From contig NZ_BMRB01000010.1 in NCBI RefSeq assembly GCF_014648415.1, positions 62,001-126,000 of the forward strand: a stretch of 64,000 nucleotides of DNA. Direction: 5' to 3'. The notes under the pieces are model-generated. The model was given only the letters and a program-made list of their open reading frames with translations, ran no database searches and was not told the origin of the DNA. Positions 40,820 through 50,983 of this stretch are shown here, piece after piece. Position numbers and translations under genes: made by a program. Numbering within the stretch: the stretch's first letter is position 1; each line of letters starts with the position of its first letter. This DNA is from Actinokineospora fastidiosa (lineage in GTDB: Bacteria; Actinomycetota; Actinomycetes; Mycobacteriales; Pseudonocardiaceae).

Positions 40820-41766
40820 CCGCGGGCACGACCGCGCCCGGGGCGGGACGCACGGCTCCCGCCCCGGGCGGCCCCGCCCGGCGGCGCGGGCCGGGCGCTG
40901 GCCAGGGCGCGTGGCCGCTGCTGTTCGTCGGGCCCCTGGTGTTCGGCGTCGCGGTGTTCTACCTGTGGCCGATCCTGCGCACCGCGTACTTCAGCTTCAC
41001 CGAGTGGGGCGTGTTCGGCGGGTCCACCTGGGTGGGGTTCGACAACTACGCGCGGCTGGTGACCGACCCGGAGCTGGGCCGCGCCGCGCTCAACACCCTG
41101 GCCTACACCGCCATCGTCCTGCTCGGCGTGCCCATCGCGCTGGTGCTGGCCGCACTGCTCAACCGGCCGGGCCTGCGCGGCGCGACGCTGTACCGGACGC
41201 TGTTCTTCCTGCCGTACGTGGCGATGCCGGTCGCCGTCGCCCAGGTGTGGAAGATCATCTACAACGGCGACTACGGCATCCTCAACTGGGCGCTCGGCCT
41301 GGTCGGGATCGAGGGCGTCTACTGGGTGTCCACGCCCGGCTGGTCGCTGGTGGCCACCGCGGTGCTCGGGCTGTGGCTCTCCCTCGGGTTCAACATCATC
41401 ATCCTCTCGGCCGCGCTGCGGAACGTGCCCCGCGAGCTGTACGAGGCGGCGTCGCTGGACGGCGCGTCGCCCGCCCGGCAGTTCCTCGCGATCACGGTGC
41501 CGATGGTCGGCCGGTCGGTGTTCTTCGTGACCGTCGTGACGGTGATCGGCGGCCTGCAGCTGTTCGACCTGCTCTACGCGCTGGTCGGCACGGCGAACCC
41601 GGTGATGCGGGAGACGAAGTCGCTGGTCTACCTGTTCTGGGAGGCCTCGTTCCCCAGCAACGAGAAGGGCTACGGCGCCGCGATCGCCATCGCCATCCTG
41701 GTGATGACCGCCTGCGTCACCGCCGTCCAGTTCCTCCTGCAGCGGAAGTGGGTGCACGATGTCTGA
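40816..41766 (+). CDS. Sugar ABC transporter permease 1 (MalF type)
   Basis: 316 residues from a GTG overlapping the binding-protein stop. A Pro/Ala-rich cytoplasmic tail of ~30 residues leads into six hydrophobic segments. The EAA loop that docks the ATPase is EAASLDGASPARQFLAITVP. It overlaps the second permease by 8 bp, giving a tightly coupled unit. Confidence 0.94.
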   Translation: MTAGTTAPGAGRTAPAPGGPARRRGPGAGQGAWPLLFVGPLVFGVAVFYLWPILRTAYFSFTEWGVFGGSTWVGFDNYARLVTDPELGRAALNTLAYTAIVLLGVPIALVLAALLNRPGLRGATLYRTLFFLPYVAMPVAVAQVWKIIYNGDYGILNWALGLVGIEGVYWVSTPGWSLVATAVLGLWLSLGFNIIILSAALRNVPRELYEAASLDGASPARQFLAITVPMVGRSVFFVTVVTVIGGLQLFDLLYALVGTANPVMRETKSLVYLFWEASFPSNEKGYGAAIAIAILVMTACVTAVQFLLQRKWVHDV

Positions 41767-42574
41767 CCGCACGCGGGCGTGGCCGACCCACCTGGTCCTC
41801 GCGGTCGGCGCGGCGACGATGCTGTTCCCGTTCGTGTGGCAGGTCGTCCTCAGCCTGTCCACGCAGAGCGAGGCGACGAGCGCGACGCCGACGCTGCCCG
41901 CCGCGCCCAGCCTCGCCGCCTACGCGCTGGTCTTCGAGCGGCTGCCGTTCCTGTCCCAGTTCTGGGTGTCGGTGCTGATCACGGTGCTGCGCACCGCCGC
42001 GCAGCTCGTCCTGTGCTCGATGGCGGGCTACGCCTTCGCCAGGATGCGGTTCCGCGGGCGCGGGGTCCTGCTCGCGCTGACGCTGTCGGTCCTGATGGTG
42101 CCCAGCCAGGTGTACCTGATCCCGCAGTACGAGATCGTCGAGTCGCTGGACTGGCTGAACACAGTGCAGGGCGTGGTGGCCCCCGGCCTGTTCAGCGCGT
42201 TCGGGACGTTCCTGATGCGCCAGTTCTTCGCGGCGCTGCCCCCCGAGTTGGAGGAGGCCGCCCGCCTCGACGGCTGCAACCCGTTCCAGGTGTTCTGGCG
42301 GGTGATGCTCCCGCTCACCCGGCCCGGACTCGTCGCGCTGGCGATCATCACGGTGCTGTGGTCGTGGAACGACCTGCTGTGGCCGCTCGTCGTCACCACC
42401 AACAGCACGGACATGCCCCTCGCGGTCGGCCTTGCGACCCTGCAGGGCGAGCGCAGCACGCAGATCCCCCTGGTCATGGCGGCCAGCCTGCTGGCGATGG
42501 CCCCCGTCCTGATCCTGTTCATCACCCTCCAGCGGCGGGTGATCGAGGGGATCGCGCACTCCGGACTGAAGTAG
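41759..42574 (+). CDS. Sugar ABC transporter permease 2 (MalG type)
   Basis: 271 residues, six hydrophobic segments, with EAA loop EEAARLDGCNPFQVFWRVMLP. The ATG lies inside the end of the first permease gene. It is the last gene of the sugar operon; a strong hairpin follows 4 bp after the stop. Confidence 0.94.
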   Translation: MSDRTRAWPTHLVLAVGAATMLFPFVWQVVLSLSTQSEATSATPTLPAAPSLAAYALVFERLPFLSQFWVSVLITVLRTAAQLVLCSMAGYAFARMRFRGRGVLLALTLSVLMVPSQVYLIPQYEIVESLDWLNTVQGVVAPGLFSAFGTFLMRQFFAALPPELEEAARLDGCNPFQVFWRVMLPLTRPGLVALAIITVLWSWNDLLWPLVVTTNSTDMPLAVGLATLQGERSTQIPLVMAASLLAMAPVLILFITLQRRVIEGIAHSGLK

Positions 42575-42578
42575 TCCC

Positions 42579-42619
42579 CGGCGTCCTCGGCCGTGACGGC
42601 GGCACGGTCGAGGACGCCG
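42579..42619 (+). terminator. Terminator of the sugar-uptake operon
   Basis: Stem of 11 bp CGGCGTCCTCG / CGAGGACGCCG, extended through one G-U pair by CCGT / ACGG, with a 9-nt loop, right after the permease stop. Confidence 0.7.
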
Positions 42620-42641
42620 CCTTCCGGCTTGCGCACGGGCG

Positions 42642-42995
42642 TCACCGGCCGGATGGGCTGGAGAACCTTCTCGCGAGATCCCGGAGGTGTGCCACGGCGT
42701 CGTCCAGCTGCTCGCGGGTGATGTCCACGCCGGGCATCGGGGTGCGGCCCAGACGCTCGACCTGGTCGGCGAAGCGCAGGTGCTCGCGGTGGGCGTGGTC
42801 GCGGCAGGCGAGGCACGTGACGCTTTCCGGGCGGGGAGAGGTCATCGCGTAGGGCACCTGGAGCCCGCAGCCTGTGGTGACGACGGTGGGGGCGTCGGTG
42901 GCCCGGCCCAGGGTGGTCGAGATCAGGTTGCGCATGGCGGGGTGTGCGTGGAGGACCCGCCGGTCGACGTGGATGTGCGGATCACTCGTGGCCAT
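42642..42995 (-). CDS. Small hypothetical protein with a possible zinc-binding pattern
   Basis: 117 residues with GGAGG just upstream of the ATG. It contains HIHVDRRVLHAH, then TGCGLQVPYAM, then VTCLACRDHAHREH: a C-G ... V-T-C-x-x-C arrangement preceded by histidines, reminiscent of small actinobacterial or phage zinc-ribbon proteins. The C-terminal half is charged and helical. I do not recognise a named family, and metal binding is inference. Confidence 0.65.
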   Translation of the reverse strand: MATSDPHIHVDRRVLHAHPAMRNLISTTLGRATDAPTVVTTGCGLQVPYAMTSPRPESVTCLACRDHAHREHLRFADQVERLGRTPMPGVDITREQLDDAVAHLRDLARRFSSPSGR

Positions 42996-43031
42996 CGCGC
43001 CTCCGTCCGCCCTCGGTGAAACCGAGGATAT

Positions 43032-43063
43032 CCGGGCGCCAGCCCTACCGGGCTGGCGCCCGG
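43032..43063 (-). terminator. Terminator of the methionine-transport operon
   Basis: Perfect 14-bp stem CCGGGCGCCAGCCC / GGGCTGGCGCCCGG with a 4-nt loop, 9 bp past the MetQ stop in the leftward direction. Confidence 0.75.
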
Positions 43064-43072
43064 CGTCCCGGA

Positions 43073-43906
43073 TCAGAAGGCGGGCAGGACCTCGCCGTTC
43101 GGCCAGCGCTGCTGGATGAAGCCGCGGACCTCGGGGGAGCGCAGCAGGCGGTCGAGGGTGGTCAGGGCCGCGTTTCCCTCGTCCGACTTCCGGTAGGCCA
43201 GGAAGTTGGCGTACGGGTTGTCCTGGCCGGACTCGACGAGCAGGGAGTCGTTCGTGGCGCTGAGGTCCGCCTCAAGGGCGTAGTTGCCGTTGATGATCGC
43301 GGCGTCCACGTCCTCCAGCGTGCGGGCCAGGGAGGCGGGGTCGGCCTCCTGGAACCGCAGGCCCTTCGGGTTGTCCTGGACGTCGAGGACCGACGCTGCC
43401 GGGTCGGCGGGGTCCTTGAGGGTGATCAGGCCGTCCTTCACCAGCAGGTTGAGGGCCCTCGCCTGGTTCGACGGGTCGTTGGTGATCCCGATGACCGCGC
43501 CGTCGGGCAGGTCCTTCGTCGAGGTGTAGCGCGGCTTGCCGCCCTCGCGGCCCGAGTAGAGCGCGTACGGCTCGATGTGCACGCCGGGGAAGTGGCCGAA
43601 CTCGTAGCCGCGCTCGGCGACCTGGGCGTCGAAGTACGGCTTGTGCTGGAAGTAGTTGGCGTGGAGCGTGCCGTCGGCGAGGTTCTCGTTCGGCAGCACG
43701 TAGTCCTCGTACTCGACGATCTCCAGCTCGATGCCCGCCTTGGGGGCCAGCTCCTCCTGCACGAACTTCAGGATCTCCGCGTGCGGGGTGATGCTCGCGC
43801 CGACCGAGAGCGTGGCGTCGCCCGCGGCGGGCTCCTCGGAACCGCACGCCGTCAGCGCCAGAGCGGCGGCGACGGACAGCGCGGTGGTGCTGATGGCCTT
43901 GCGCAT
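43073..43906 (-). CDS. metQ: D-methionine-type ABC transporter binding lipoprotein MetQ
   Basis: 277 residues. The signal peptide ends in LTAC (lipobox), followed by the NlpA/MetQ fold: [50 protein letters not shown]. It lies 29 bp after the permease gene in the same leftward operon and ends at a strong terminator. It captures methionine or a related compound outside the membrane. Its substrate may be D- or L-Met. Confidence 0.94.
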   Translation of the reverse strand: MRKAISTTALSVAAALALTACGSEEPAAGDATLSVGASITPHAEILKFVQEELAPKAGIELEIVEYEDYVLPNENLADGTLHANYFQHKPYFDAQVAERGYEFGHFPGVHIEPYALYSGREGGKPRYTSTKDLPDGAVIGITNDPSNQARALNLLVKDGLITLKDPADPAASVLDVQDNPKGLRFQEADPASLARTLEDVDAAIINGNYALEADLSATNDSLLVESGQDNPYANFLAYRKSDEGNAALTTLDRLLRSPEVRGFIQQRWPNGEVLPAF

Positions 43907-43935
43907 GGGTTTCCTTCTCTGACGGGTGGTGGGTC

Positions 43936-44616
43936 TCACCGGTGGTCGACAGCGCGGGCGATGAGGTCGCCCGCGGTTTGCAGGAGTTGGACCAGCAGCA
44001 CGATGACGATCACGCACACGATCATCACGTCCGACTGGAAGCGGTTGTAGCCGTAGCTGATGGCGAGGAAGCCGAGCCCGCCCGCGCCGATCGCGCCCGC
44101 CATCGCCGAGTACGACACCAGGGCGATCACCGTCACGGTGAAGCCGGACACCAGGCCGGGCAGCGACTCGCGGACCAGGACCCCGGTCAGGATCTGCGCC
44201 CTCGACGCCCCGGCGAGCTGCGCGGCCTCGACCTTGCCTGCGGGCACCTCGCGCACGGCGCTCTCGACGAGGCGGGCGAAGAACGGGATCGCGCCGACGG
44301 TCAGCGGCACGACCGCGGCCTGCCAGCCCAGCGCCGAGCCGGTCACCGAGCGGGTGAACGGGATCAGCGCGATCGCCAGGATGATGAACGGCAGCGACCG
44401 GCCGACGTTCACCACCAGCGACAGCAGCGCGTTGACCGAGCGCCGCGGCCGCAGCCCGCCCGGGCCGGTGGTGTGCAGCCACAGGCCCAGCGGCAGTCCG
44501 CCGACCGCGGCCAGCAGCGCCGACCAGCCCACCATCAGCAGCGTCTCCAGCGTCGCTTCCGGCAGCCGGTCGGTGATCGCGGGGTTGCTGAACAGGTCGG
44601 AGAGCCAGTCGCCCAT
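43936..44616 (-). CDS. metI: Methionine ABC transporter permease MetI
   Basis: 226 residues with five or six hydrophobic segments and the MetI-type loop [20 protein letters not shown], the short EAA motif of methionine permeases, then [17 protein letters not shown]. The ATG overlaps the MetN stop (TGATG), so translation is coupled. Confidence 0.94.
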   Translation of the reverse strand: MGDWLSDLFSNPAITDRLPEATLETLLMVGWSALLAAVGGLPLGLWLHTTGPGGLRPRRSVNALLSLVVNVGRSLPFIILAIALIPFTRSVTGSALGWQAAVVPLTVGAIPFFARLVESAVREVPAGKVEAAQLAGASRAQILTGVLVRESLPGLVSGFTVTVIALVSYSAMAGAIGAGGLGFLAISYGYNRFQSDVMIVCVIVIVLLVQLLQTAGDLIARAVDHR

Positions 44617-45599
44617 CAGGCTGCCTCCTCGCCGGGCGCGACCGTGACGTGCAGGCCCGCCTGCCGCAGCGCGGCGAGTGCGGCGGCGCGGCGGTCGGGC
44701 GCCACGTCGAGGCGCAGCCTGCCGACCCGGACCCCGCCCAGCGTCTCGACGGTGCCCGCGGCGACGGCGACGCCGTCGATCCCGCCGATGGCGCGGAAGA
44801 CCTCCCCGGTGTGCTCGACGGCGAACGCCGCCTCCACCGTGGTGCTGTCGGCGGTCACCGGCAGCGGGATCAGCTCGCGCGCCAACCGGGTCCCGTGCCT
44901 GCCGACGACCTCGCCGATCGGCCCGTGCTCGACGATCCGGCCCCGGTCGAGCAGCGAGACGGAGTCGCAGACCTCGCGCACCACGGACATCTCGTGGGTG
45001 ATGATCAGCACGGTCACCCCGACGCGGTCGCGCACGTCGCGGATCAGCGCCAGGATCTGCCGGGTCGTCGCCGCGTCGAGGGCGGAGGTGGGCTCGTCGC
45101 ACAGCAGCACCGACGGGTCGGCGGCCAGCGCGCGGGCGATGCCGACCCGCTGCTTCTGCCCGCCGGAGAGCTGGGCCGGGTAGGACCCGCCGCGCCCGGC
45201 GAGGCCGACGAGGTCGAGCAGCTCGGCCACCCGCTCGCGCCTGCGCGCCGCCGGGACCTTGGCGATCCGCAGCGGGTAGGCGATGTTCTCCGCCGCCGTG
45301 CGCGCGTCGAACAGGTTGACCTGCTGGAACACCATGCCGATGCGGCGGCGCACCCGGCGCAGGTCGCGCTCGCCCGCCGCGTCGACCGCCTCCCCGTCGA
45401 CCAGCACGGTGCCGGACGTCGGCCGCTCCAGCGCCGTGACGCAGCGCACCAGGGTCGACTTCCCCGCCCCGGACTCGCCGACGATGCCGTGGATGGCGCC
45501 CCGCGGCACCCGCAGGTCGATCCCGTCCAGCGCGACGACGTCCCCGCCGCGCAGCGGGTACACCTTGCGCAGCCCGGTCAGCACGATCCCGTCGGTCAT
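44616..45599 (-). CDS. metN: Methionine ABC transporter ATPase MetN
   Basis: 327 residues: Walker [11 protein letters not shown]-loop VFQQVNLF, signature [15 protein letters not shown], Walker [13 protein letters not shown], and H-loop ITHEMSV. From about residue 250 a C-terminal NIL regulatory domain follows, where methionine binds and inhibits transport. It is the first structural gene of the leftward operon. The ATG is overlapped by the stop of a 12-codon upstream ORF, suggesting coupled initiation. Confidence 0.95.
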   Translation of the reverse strand: MTDGIVLTGLRKVYPLRGGDVVALDGIDLRVPRGAIHGIVGESGAGKSTLVRCVTALERPTSGTVLVDGEAVDAAGERDLRRVRRRIGMVFQQVNLFDARTAAENIAYPLRIAKVPAARRRERVAELLDLVGLAGRGGSYPAQLSGGQKQRVGIARALAADPSVLLCDEPTSALDAATTRQILALIRDVRDRVGVTVLIITHEMSVVREVCDSVSLLDRGRIVEHGPIGEVVGRHGTRLARELIPLPVTADSTTVEAAFAVEHTGEVFRAIGGIDGVAVAAGTVETLGGVRVGRLRLDVAPDRRAAALAALRQAGLHVTVAPGEEAA

Positions 45600-45634
45600 G
45601 ACCGCCTCGGGCTGGGGGACTGGGCTGTGGACAT
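45596..45634 (-). CDS. 12-codon upstream ORF overlapping the metN start
   Basis: ATG at 45634 has a full AGGAGG 10 nt upstream and encodes [12 protein letters not shown]. Its TGA overlaps the metN ATG (ATGA). The strong ribosome site belongs to this small ORF and metN has only a weak GAGG, so ribosomes may reach metN mainly by re-initiation. Translation is inferred. Confidence 0.45.
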   Translation of the reverse strand: MSTAQSPSPRRS

Positions 45635-45712
45635 GGAAGGACGACCTCCTGGAACGGGAAGGGACGACGGGCGCGCTCGATCGGGCGGGAAGCCCCCGGG
45701 GACGGACCTCGG

Positions 45713-45739
45713 TCAGCGGGCCGCGCAGGGGGGCCGCAT
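45713..45739 (-). CDS. 8-codon cysteine-containing leader ORF upstream of metN
   Basis: ATG with GGGAGG 4-5 nt upstream encodes MRPPCAAR, then stops 79 nt before the next upstream ORF. A GC palindrome (CCCCGGGGG region) lies between the two. Cys-containing leader peptides precede sulfur genes in other actinobacteria, which makes an attenuator conceivable, but one Cys codon is weak evidence. Confidence 0.3.
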   Translation of the reverse strand: MRPPCAAR

Positions 45740-47508
<1,769 letters not shown>

Positions 47509-47520
47509 CCGGCGAACGAC

Positions 47521-47556
47521 CCCCGGAGGGGAGGCGCGACGGCCTCCCCTCCGGGG
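47521..47556. terminator. Bidirectional terminator between xylanase and arabinofuranosidase
   Basis: Perfect 15-bp stem CCCCGGAGGGGAGGC / GCCTCCCCTCCGGGG with a 6-nt loop between the two convergent genes. Confidence 0.8.
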
Positions 47557-47570
47557 CCTCACCCGAAACG

Positions 47571-49181
47571 TCAGCAGGGGGAGTTGGTCTGGGTCAGCAG
47601 GCCCATGCGGTAGGGCAGCTGCGAGTACTCGCCGCCCGCGCTCGGGTCCAGGCCCTGGTACAGGAACTGCAGGCGGCACGGGGTTATCGGCATCGTCTGG
47701 TCGTTGCCCGCCCTGAGCAACTCGCCGTGGCTGATGTCGCGGGTCCACTGCCCGGTGGGGAACGTCGTGGTGCTCGTGCGGGCGAACGGGTTCGACTCGC
47801 TCGCGGCGTGCGGGGTCCAGGGACCCTCGATGCGGGTGGAGACGAAGGACTTGTAGTAGCGGCCGGTGGAGCCGATGGCCTCCTGCAGCAGCAGGTACTG
47901 GCCGCTGTCGCCGACTTTGTAGACCGCGGTGCCCTCGAACAGGCCGTAGGGGTTCGAGTCCTGCAGCGCGATGACGGTGTTGCCGAAGCCGTTGGGGAAG
48001 TTCGCCAGCGAGGTCTGGGCGCGGTAGATGTGCCCGTTGTCATCGCTGGAGAACAGGTGGCAGTTCGCGGTGTCGCAGATGACCCAGAAGTCGAGCCAGT
48101 GGCCGTTGCCCTTGTTCCGGCGGACGATGTCCGGCTCGGCGCTCATGAAGTTGCGCGGCGCGGACCAGGACCGGGGGTTGCTGGGGTCGCTGCTGGTCGA
48201 GTAGCTCGGCAGACCGGTCTGGTAGACGAGGTACCACAGGTTCTGCGGCGCGAAGTAGAACACGTGCGGCGCGGCCCGGTACCCGGGGCCGACGCCGGAC
48301 GCGGTGTCGAGGAACGTGTGCGGCGCGGCCGCGGCCTGCGCCCAGTCCGGGAACTGGAAGTGCGCGAGGTTCCAGCCGCCCTGCCTGCTGGCCGTGGTGG
48401 CGTACACCTGCCAGTTGCCGTTGTGCCGCACGACCGAGTAGTCCTTGATGGCGACGATGTCGTGCTGCGCGTCCGACTTCGGGCCTGCGAGCACGCCGCT
48501 GGACGACCAGCGGAACGACGAGGGCAGCTCGCCGCCGGGCTGGGGCGTCGTGGTGGTCGGCTGGCCGCCGCCGACCCGCACGAGCTGCCACTGCTGGTTG
48601 GCGCCGCCCCAGTCGTCGTACTGGACCACGTTGGCGCCGTCCGCGGTGGAGGCGCCCTGCACCTCGACGGCCTTGCCGGAGTGGCGGCTGATCAGCCGCA
48701 CGTGGCCGCCCGCGGAGTCGGCCAGCCGGAACTGCTGGTTGGTCCCGTTGGTGTCGGCCCACTGCACGATCGCCCCGCCGTTGGCCGTCGACCAGTTGTG
48801 GACGTCGAGCACCTTGCCCGAGTGCCGCGACCGGAGCCGGTAGTAGCCGTTGCCGGAGTCGACGAACTGCCACTGCTGCCAGTTGCCGTCGTTGCGGGTC
48901 CACTGGGTGATGCGGGCGCCGTCATTGGTGGCGAGGTTGTAGACGTCGAGCGCCTTGCCGCTGTTGCGGTTCACCAGCACATACCACGCGCTGGTGTCCA
49001 CCGACGCCGCCGATGACGGGGCAGCGCCCGCGATCATCAGGCCACCGACCAGGGTGGTGATGACCGCCGCGGCCAGCGCCGCGAGCTTGTGCCGTCTCCG
49101 CATCGGTGTCCTCGGGGTGGATGTCCTCGGGGTGGATGTCGTCGTGCGTGTCTTCGTGGTGGGTTTCTCCGTGCCGACCAT
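47571..49181 (-). CDS. Secreted GH62 alpha-L-arabinofuranosidase with N-terminal ricin-type lectin
   Basis: 536 residues from an ATG with GAGAGGAG 7 nt upstream. A Thr/Pro-rich start (~26 residues) precedes RRRHKLAALAAAVITTLVGG, the signal peptide. Residues ~60-190 form a ricin-B/CBM13 trefoil with three QQW/QQF-type repeats (GNWQQWQF, GTNQQFRL, GANQQWQL). After a short linker, the GH62 domain begins at SFRWSSSGVLAGPKSDAQHDIVAIKDYS and runs to the C-terminus. It removes arabinose side chains from xylan. The divergent LacI gene and an intervening operator indicate local control. Confidence 0.94.
   Translation of the reverse strand: MVGTEKPTTKTRTTTSTPRTSTPRTPMRRRHKLAALAAAVITTLVGGLMIAGAAPSSAASVDTSAWYVLVNRNSGKALDVYNLATNDGARITQWTRNDGNWQQWQFVDSGNGYYRLRSRHSGKVLDVHNWSTANGGAIVQWADTNGTNQQFRLADSAGGHVRLISRHSGKAVEVQGASTADGANVVQYDDWGGANQQWQLVRVGGGQPTTTTPQPGGELPSSFRWSSSGVLAGPKSDAQHDIVAIKDYSVVRHNGNWQVYATTASRQGGWNLAHFQFPDWAQAAAAPHTFLDTASGVGPGYRAAPHVFYFAPQNLWYLVYQTGLPSYSTSSDPSNPRSWSAPRNFMSAEPDIVRRNKGNGHWLDFWVICDTANCHLFSSDDNGHIYRAQTSLANFPNGFGNTVIALQDSNPYGLFEGTAVYKVGDSGQYLLLQEAIGSTGRYYKSFVSTRIEGPWTPHAASESNPFARTSTTTFPTGQWTRDISHGELLRAGNDQTMPITPCRLQFLYQGLDPSAGGEYSQLPYRMGLLTQTNSPC
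49107..49136 (-). repeat. 15-bp tandem duplication in the arabinofuranosidase leader
   Basis: TGTCCTCGGGGTGGA occurs twice in tandem without a gap. In the gene it encodes the repeated TSTPR in the segment before the signal peptide, so copy number changes would keep the frame. Confidence 0.7.
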
Positions 49182-49223
49182 GGGCACGCTCCTCTCGTTG
49201 CCGGGTTCCGGCATTCCACGACC

Positions 49224-49243
49224 GATTGTTAGCGTTAACAATC
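49224..49243. promoter_or_regulatory. LacI-type operator
   Basis: GATTGTTAGCGTTAACAATC is palindromic at 18 of 20 positions around a central CG pair, the classic form of LacI-family sites. It lies 43 bp upstream of the arabinofuranosidase start and between it and the divergent LacI gene. Binding by that regulator is inferred. Confidence 0.7.
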
Positions 49244-49293
49244 CGCGCCGCGCGCAGGCTGGGGCGGGAACTGCGGGATCTCCGGTCGCTTCT

Positions 49294-49302
49294 GAAACTT
49301 TC
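49294..49302. promoter_or_regulatory. GAAACTTTC box
   Basis: A perfect GAAA-C-TTTC palindrome, like the inverted repeats known upstream of Streptomyces xylanase genes and related to the GAATGTTTCG boxes before the xylanase in this window. It lies in the same divergent promoter region as the LacI-type operator. Confidence 0.4.
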
Positions 49303-49415
49303 GGACGAATGGCCGGAACTTCGCGGATCAATTTATCCACCGAAGCCCGGCGGCGTCAACGACGGCGGCGCGCTGCGCCCGGGGGGAGCGGACGCGCGGT
49401 CGATAGACTCCCGCC

Positions 49416-50456
49416 ATGACCGACGCCCCCGATTCCGCAGGTGAGGCCCAGGGTGTGCTCACCCTCGCGCAGATCGCGGAGCTGGCCGGGGTGTCGACGG
49501 CGACGGTGTCGAAGGTCGTGAACGGCCACCAGGAGGTCGCCTCCGACACCCGGGCGATGGTCGAGTCCGTGATCCAGCGGCACGGGTACCGCAGGCAGAA
49601 GCGGCAGGCGAAGGCGCAGCTGCTGGAGGTCGTCTTCCACGAGCTCGCCGGGCCCTACCCGGTCTCGGTGCTCAACGGCGTCGAGCGGGCAGCCCGGGCG
49701 CACGGGCTGTCCATCGTGCTGACCCAGCTGCAGGGCAGGCACGAGCCGGGCCGCAGCTGGACCGACACCGTGCTCACCCGGAGGCCGACCGGCGTGGTCA
49801 TGGTGTACTCCGAGCTCACCTCGGCGCAGCAGGTGCAGCTGGCCAGCCGCGACATCCCGTTCGTGCTGGTCGACCCGACCGGCGAACCTGCCCACGGCGT
49901 GCCCTCGGTGGGCGCGGACAACTGGAGCGGCGGCCTGGCCGCGACCCGGCACCTGGTGAACCTCGGCCATCGCCGCGTCGCCATCATCACCGGCGGTCCG
50001 ATGCTCTCCGCCCGCGCCCGCCTCGACGGCTACCGCGCGGCCCTGGAGGAGGCGGGCCTGCCCGTCGACCCGACGCTGATCCGCGAGGGCGAGTACCGGA
50101 TCGTTGACGGCTACCGCCACACCACGGCGCTGATGCGCCTCCCCGAGCCGCCGACGGCGATCTTCGCCAGCAACGACGGTGAGGCGCTCGGCGTCTACCA
50201 GGCCGCCCACGCCCTCGGCCTGCGCATACCCGACGACCTCAGCGTGGTCGGGTTCGACGACCTGCCGCCCGCGGAGATCATGATCCCGGCGCTGACCACC
50301 GTCCGGCAGCCGCTGGGCGAGATGGCGGCGATCGCGACGGAACTGGTCGTGGAGCTGTCGAGGGGGCTGTCCGACCGCCAGCGTCGGGTCGTCCTGCCGA
50401 CCGAACTGGTGGTGCGGGCGAGCACCGCGCCCCCGCGACGGCGGCTTACTCCGTGA
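49416..50456 (+). CDS. LacI-family transcriptional regulator of hemicellulase genes
   Basis: 346 residues. The HTH and hinge are at the N-terminus (LTLAQIAELAGVSTATVSKVVNGHQEVASDTR, residues ~15-46), followed by a periplasmic-binding-like sugar domain (VMVYSELTSAQQ, GHRRVAIITGG, AIFASNDGEALG, LSVVGFDDLPPAEI). TAGACT 7 bp before the ATG and no ribosome site suggest a leaderless mRNA. Divergent from the arabinofuranosidase and beside a LacI operator, it is the likely repressor released by arabinose- or xylose-containing sugars. Confidence 0.94.
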   Translation: MTDAPDSAGEAQGVLTLAQIAELAGVSTATVSKVVNGHQEVASDTRAMVESVIQRHGYRRQKRQAKAQLLEVVFHELAGPYPVSVLNGVERAARAHGLSIVLTQLQGRHEPGRSWTDTVLTRRPTGVVMVYSELTSAQQVQLASRDIPFVLVDPTGEPAHGVPSVGADNWSGGLAATRHLVNLGHRRVAIITGGPMLSARARLDGYRAALEEAGLPVDPTLIREGEYRIVDGYRHTTALMRLPEPPTAIFASNDGEALGVYQAAHALGLRIPDDLSVVGFDDLPPAEIMIPALTTVRQPLGEMAAIATELVVELSRGLSDRQRRVVLPTELVVRASTAPPRRRLTP

Positions 50457-50466
50457 ACGGGCGAGG

Positions 50467-50766
50467 TCAGCCGAGGTCGCGGGCCAGTTCGGCGACGACG
50501 GCGCGGCAGTCGGCGAGCAGGCGCTTGCCGCGCTTGGTGGTGCGGTAGCGGCGCAGGCGCCTGCCCGCCTCGACGACGCTGGTGGACTTGAGCAGACCCG
50601 CTTCCTGCATGCGGTGCAGCAGGGGATAGAGCGTTCCGGGGGAGACCCGGTGTCCGCGCGCGGCCAGCTCCTCGGCGAGCCAGGCCCCGTGCACCGGGGT
50701 CTCGGCGGCGTGGTGGAGCACCCGGAGCCGCAGCGCGCCGGTGTGGAACTCGCGGAGGACGTCCAT
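50467..50766 (-). CDS. PadR-family transcriptional regulator
   Basis: 99 residues from ATG 50766 (a GTG 3 nt upstream is equally possible). The winged helix is clear: HGAWLAEELAARGHRVSPGTLYPLLHRMQEAGLL, then RRYRTTKRGKRLL. It is a short PadR of the kind with little beyond the DNA-binding domain and a dimer helix. It is divergent from the Pls-type synthetase; two palindromes lie between them, so it probably represses itself and that gene. Confidence 0.92.
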   Translation of the reverse strand: MDVLREFHTGALRLRVLHHAAETPVHGAWLAEELAARGHRVSPGTLYPLLHRMQEAGLLKSTSVVEAGRRLRRYRTTKRGKRLLADCRAVVAELARDLG

Positions 50767-50774
50767 CACCCGAT

Positions 50775-50793
50775 GATATCGGATGCCGATATC
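50775..50793. promoter_or_regulatory. PadR operator 1
   Basis: Perfect palindrome GATATCGG-ATG-CCGATATC, 8-bp arms and 3-bp centre, beginning 9 bp upstream of the PadR ATG. Confidence 0.6.
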
Positions 50794-50831
50794 GAAGGCC
50801 GAGTCGAGTTAGAATCCCGGTAGGGCAAAGA

Positions 50832-50848
50832 ATATCGGTTAACGATAT
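50832..50848. promoter_or_regulatory. PadR operator 2
   Basis: ATATCG-GTTAA-CGATAT, a perfect 6-bp-arm palindrome sharing the ATATCG half-site with operator 1 and centred ~56 bp from it. A likely -10 for the synthetase (GATAGT, ~50872) lies just downstream. Confidence 0.55.
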
Positions 50849-50983
50849 CGGGTCACGATCTGATAGTCCTTGTGGCGCAACCGTTCGGGCGTGTGACGCC
50901 GCGCACCAAGGGGGCGTTCCGGCGCGACAGCGGCGATCAACACCGGGTAATGTCCTGCGGTTGTCGCTGTTCTCCAGGCCCGA

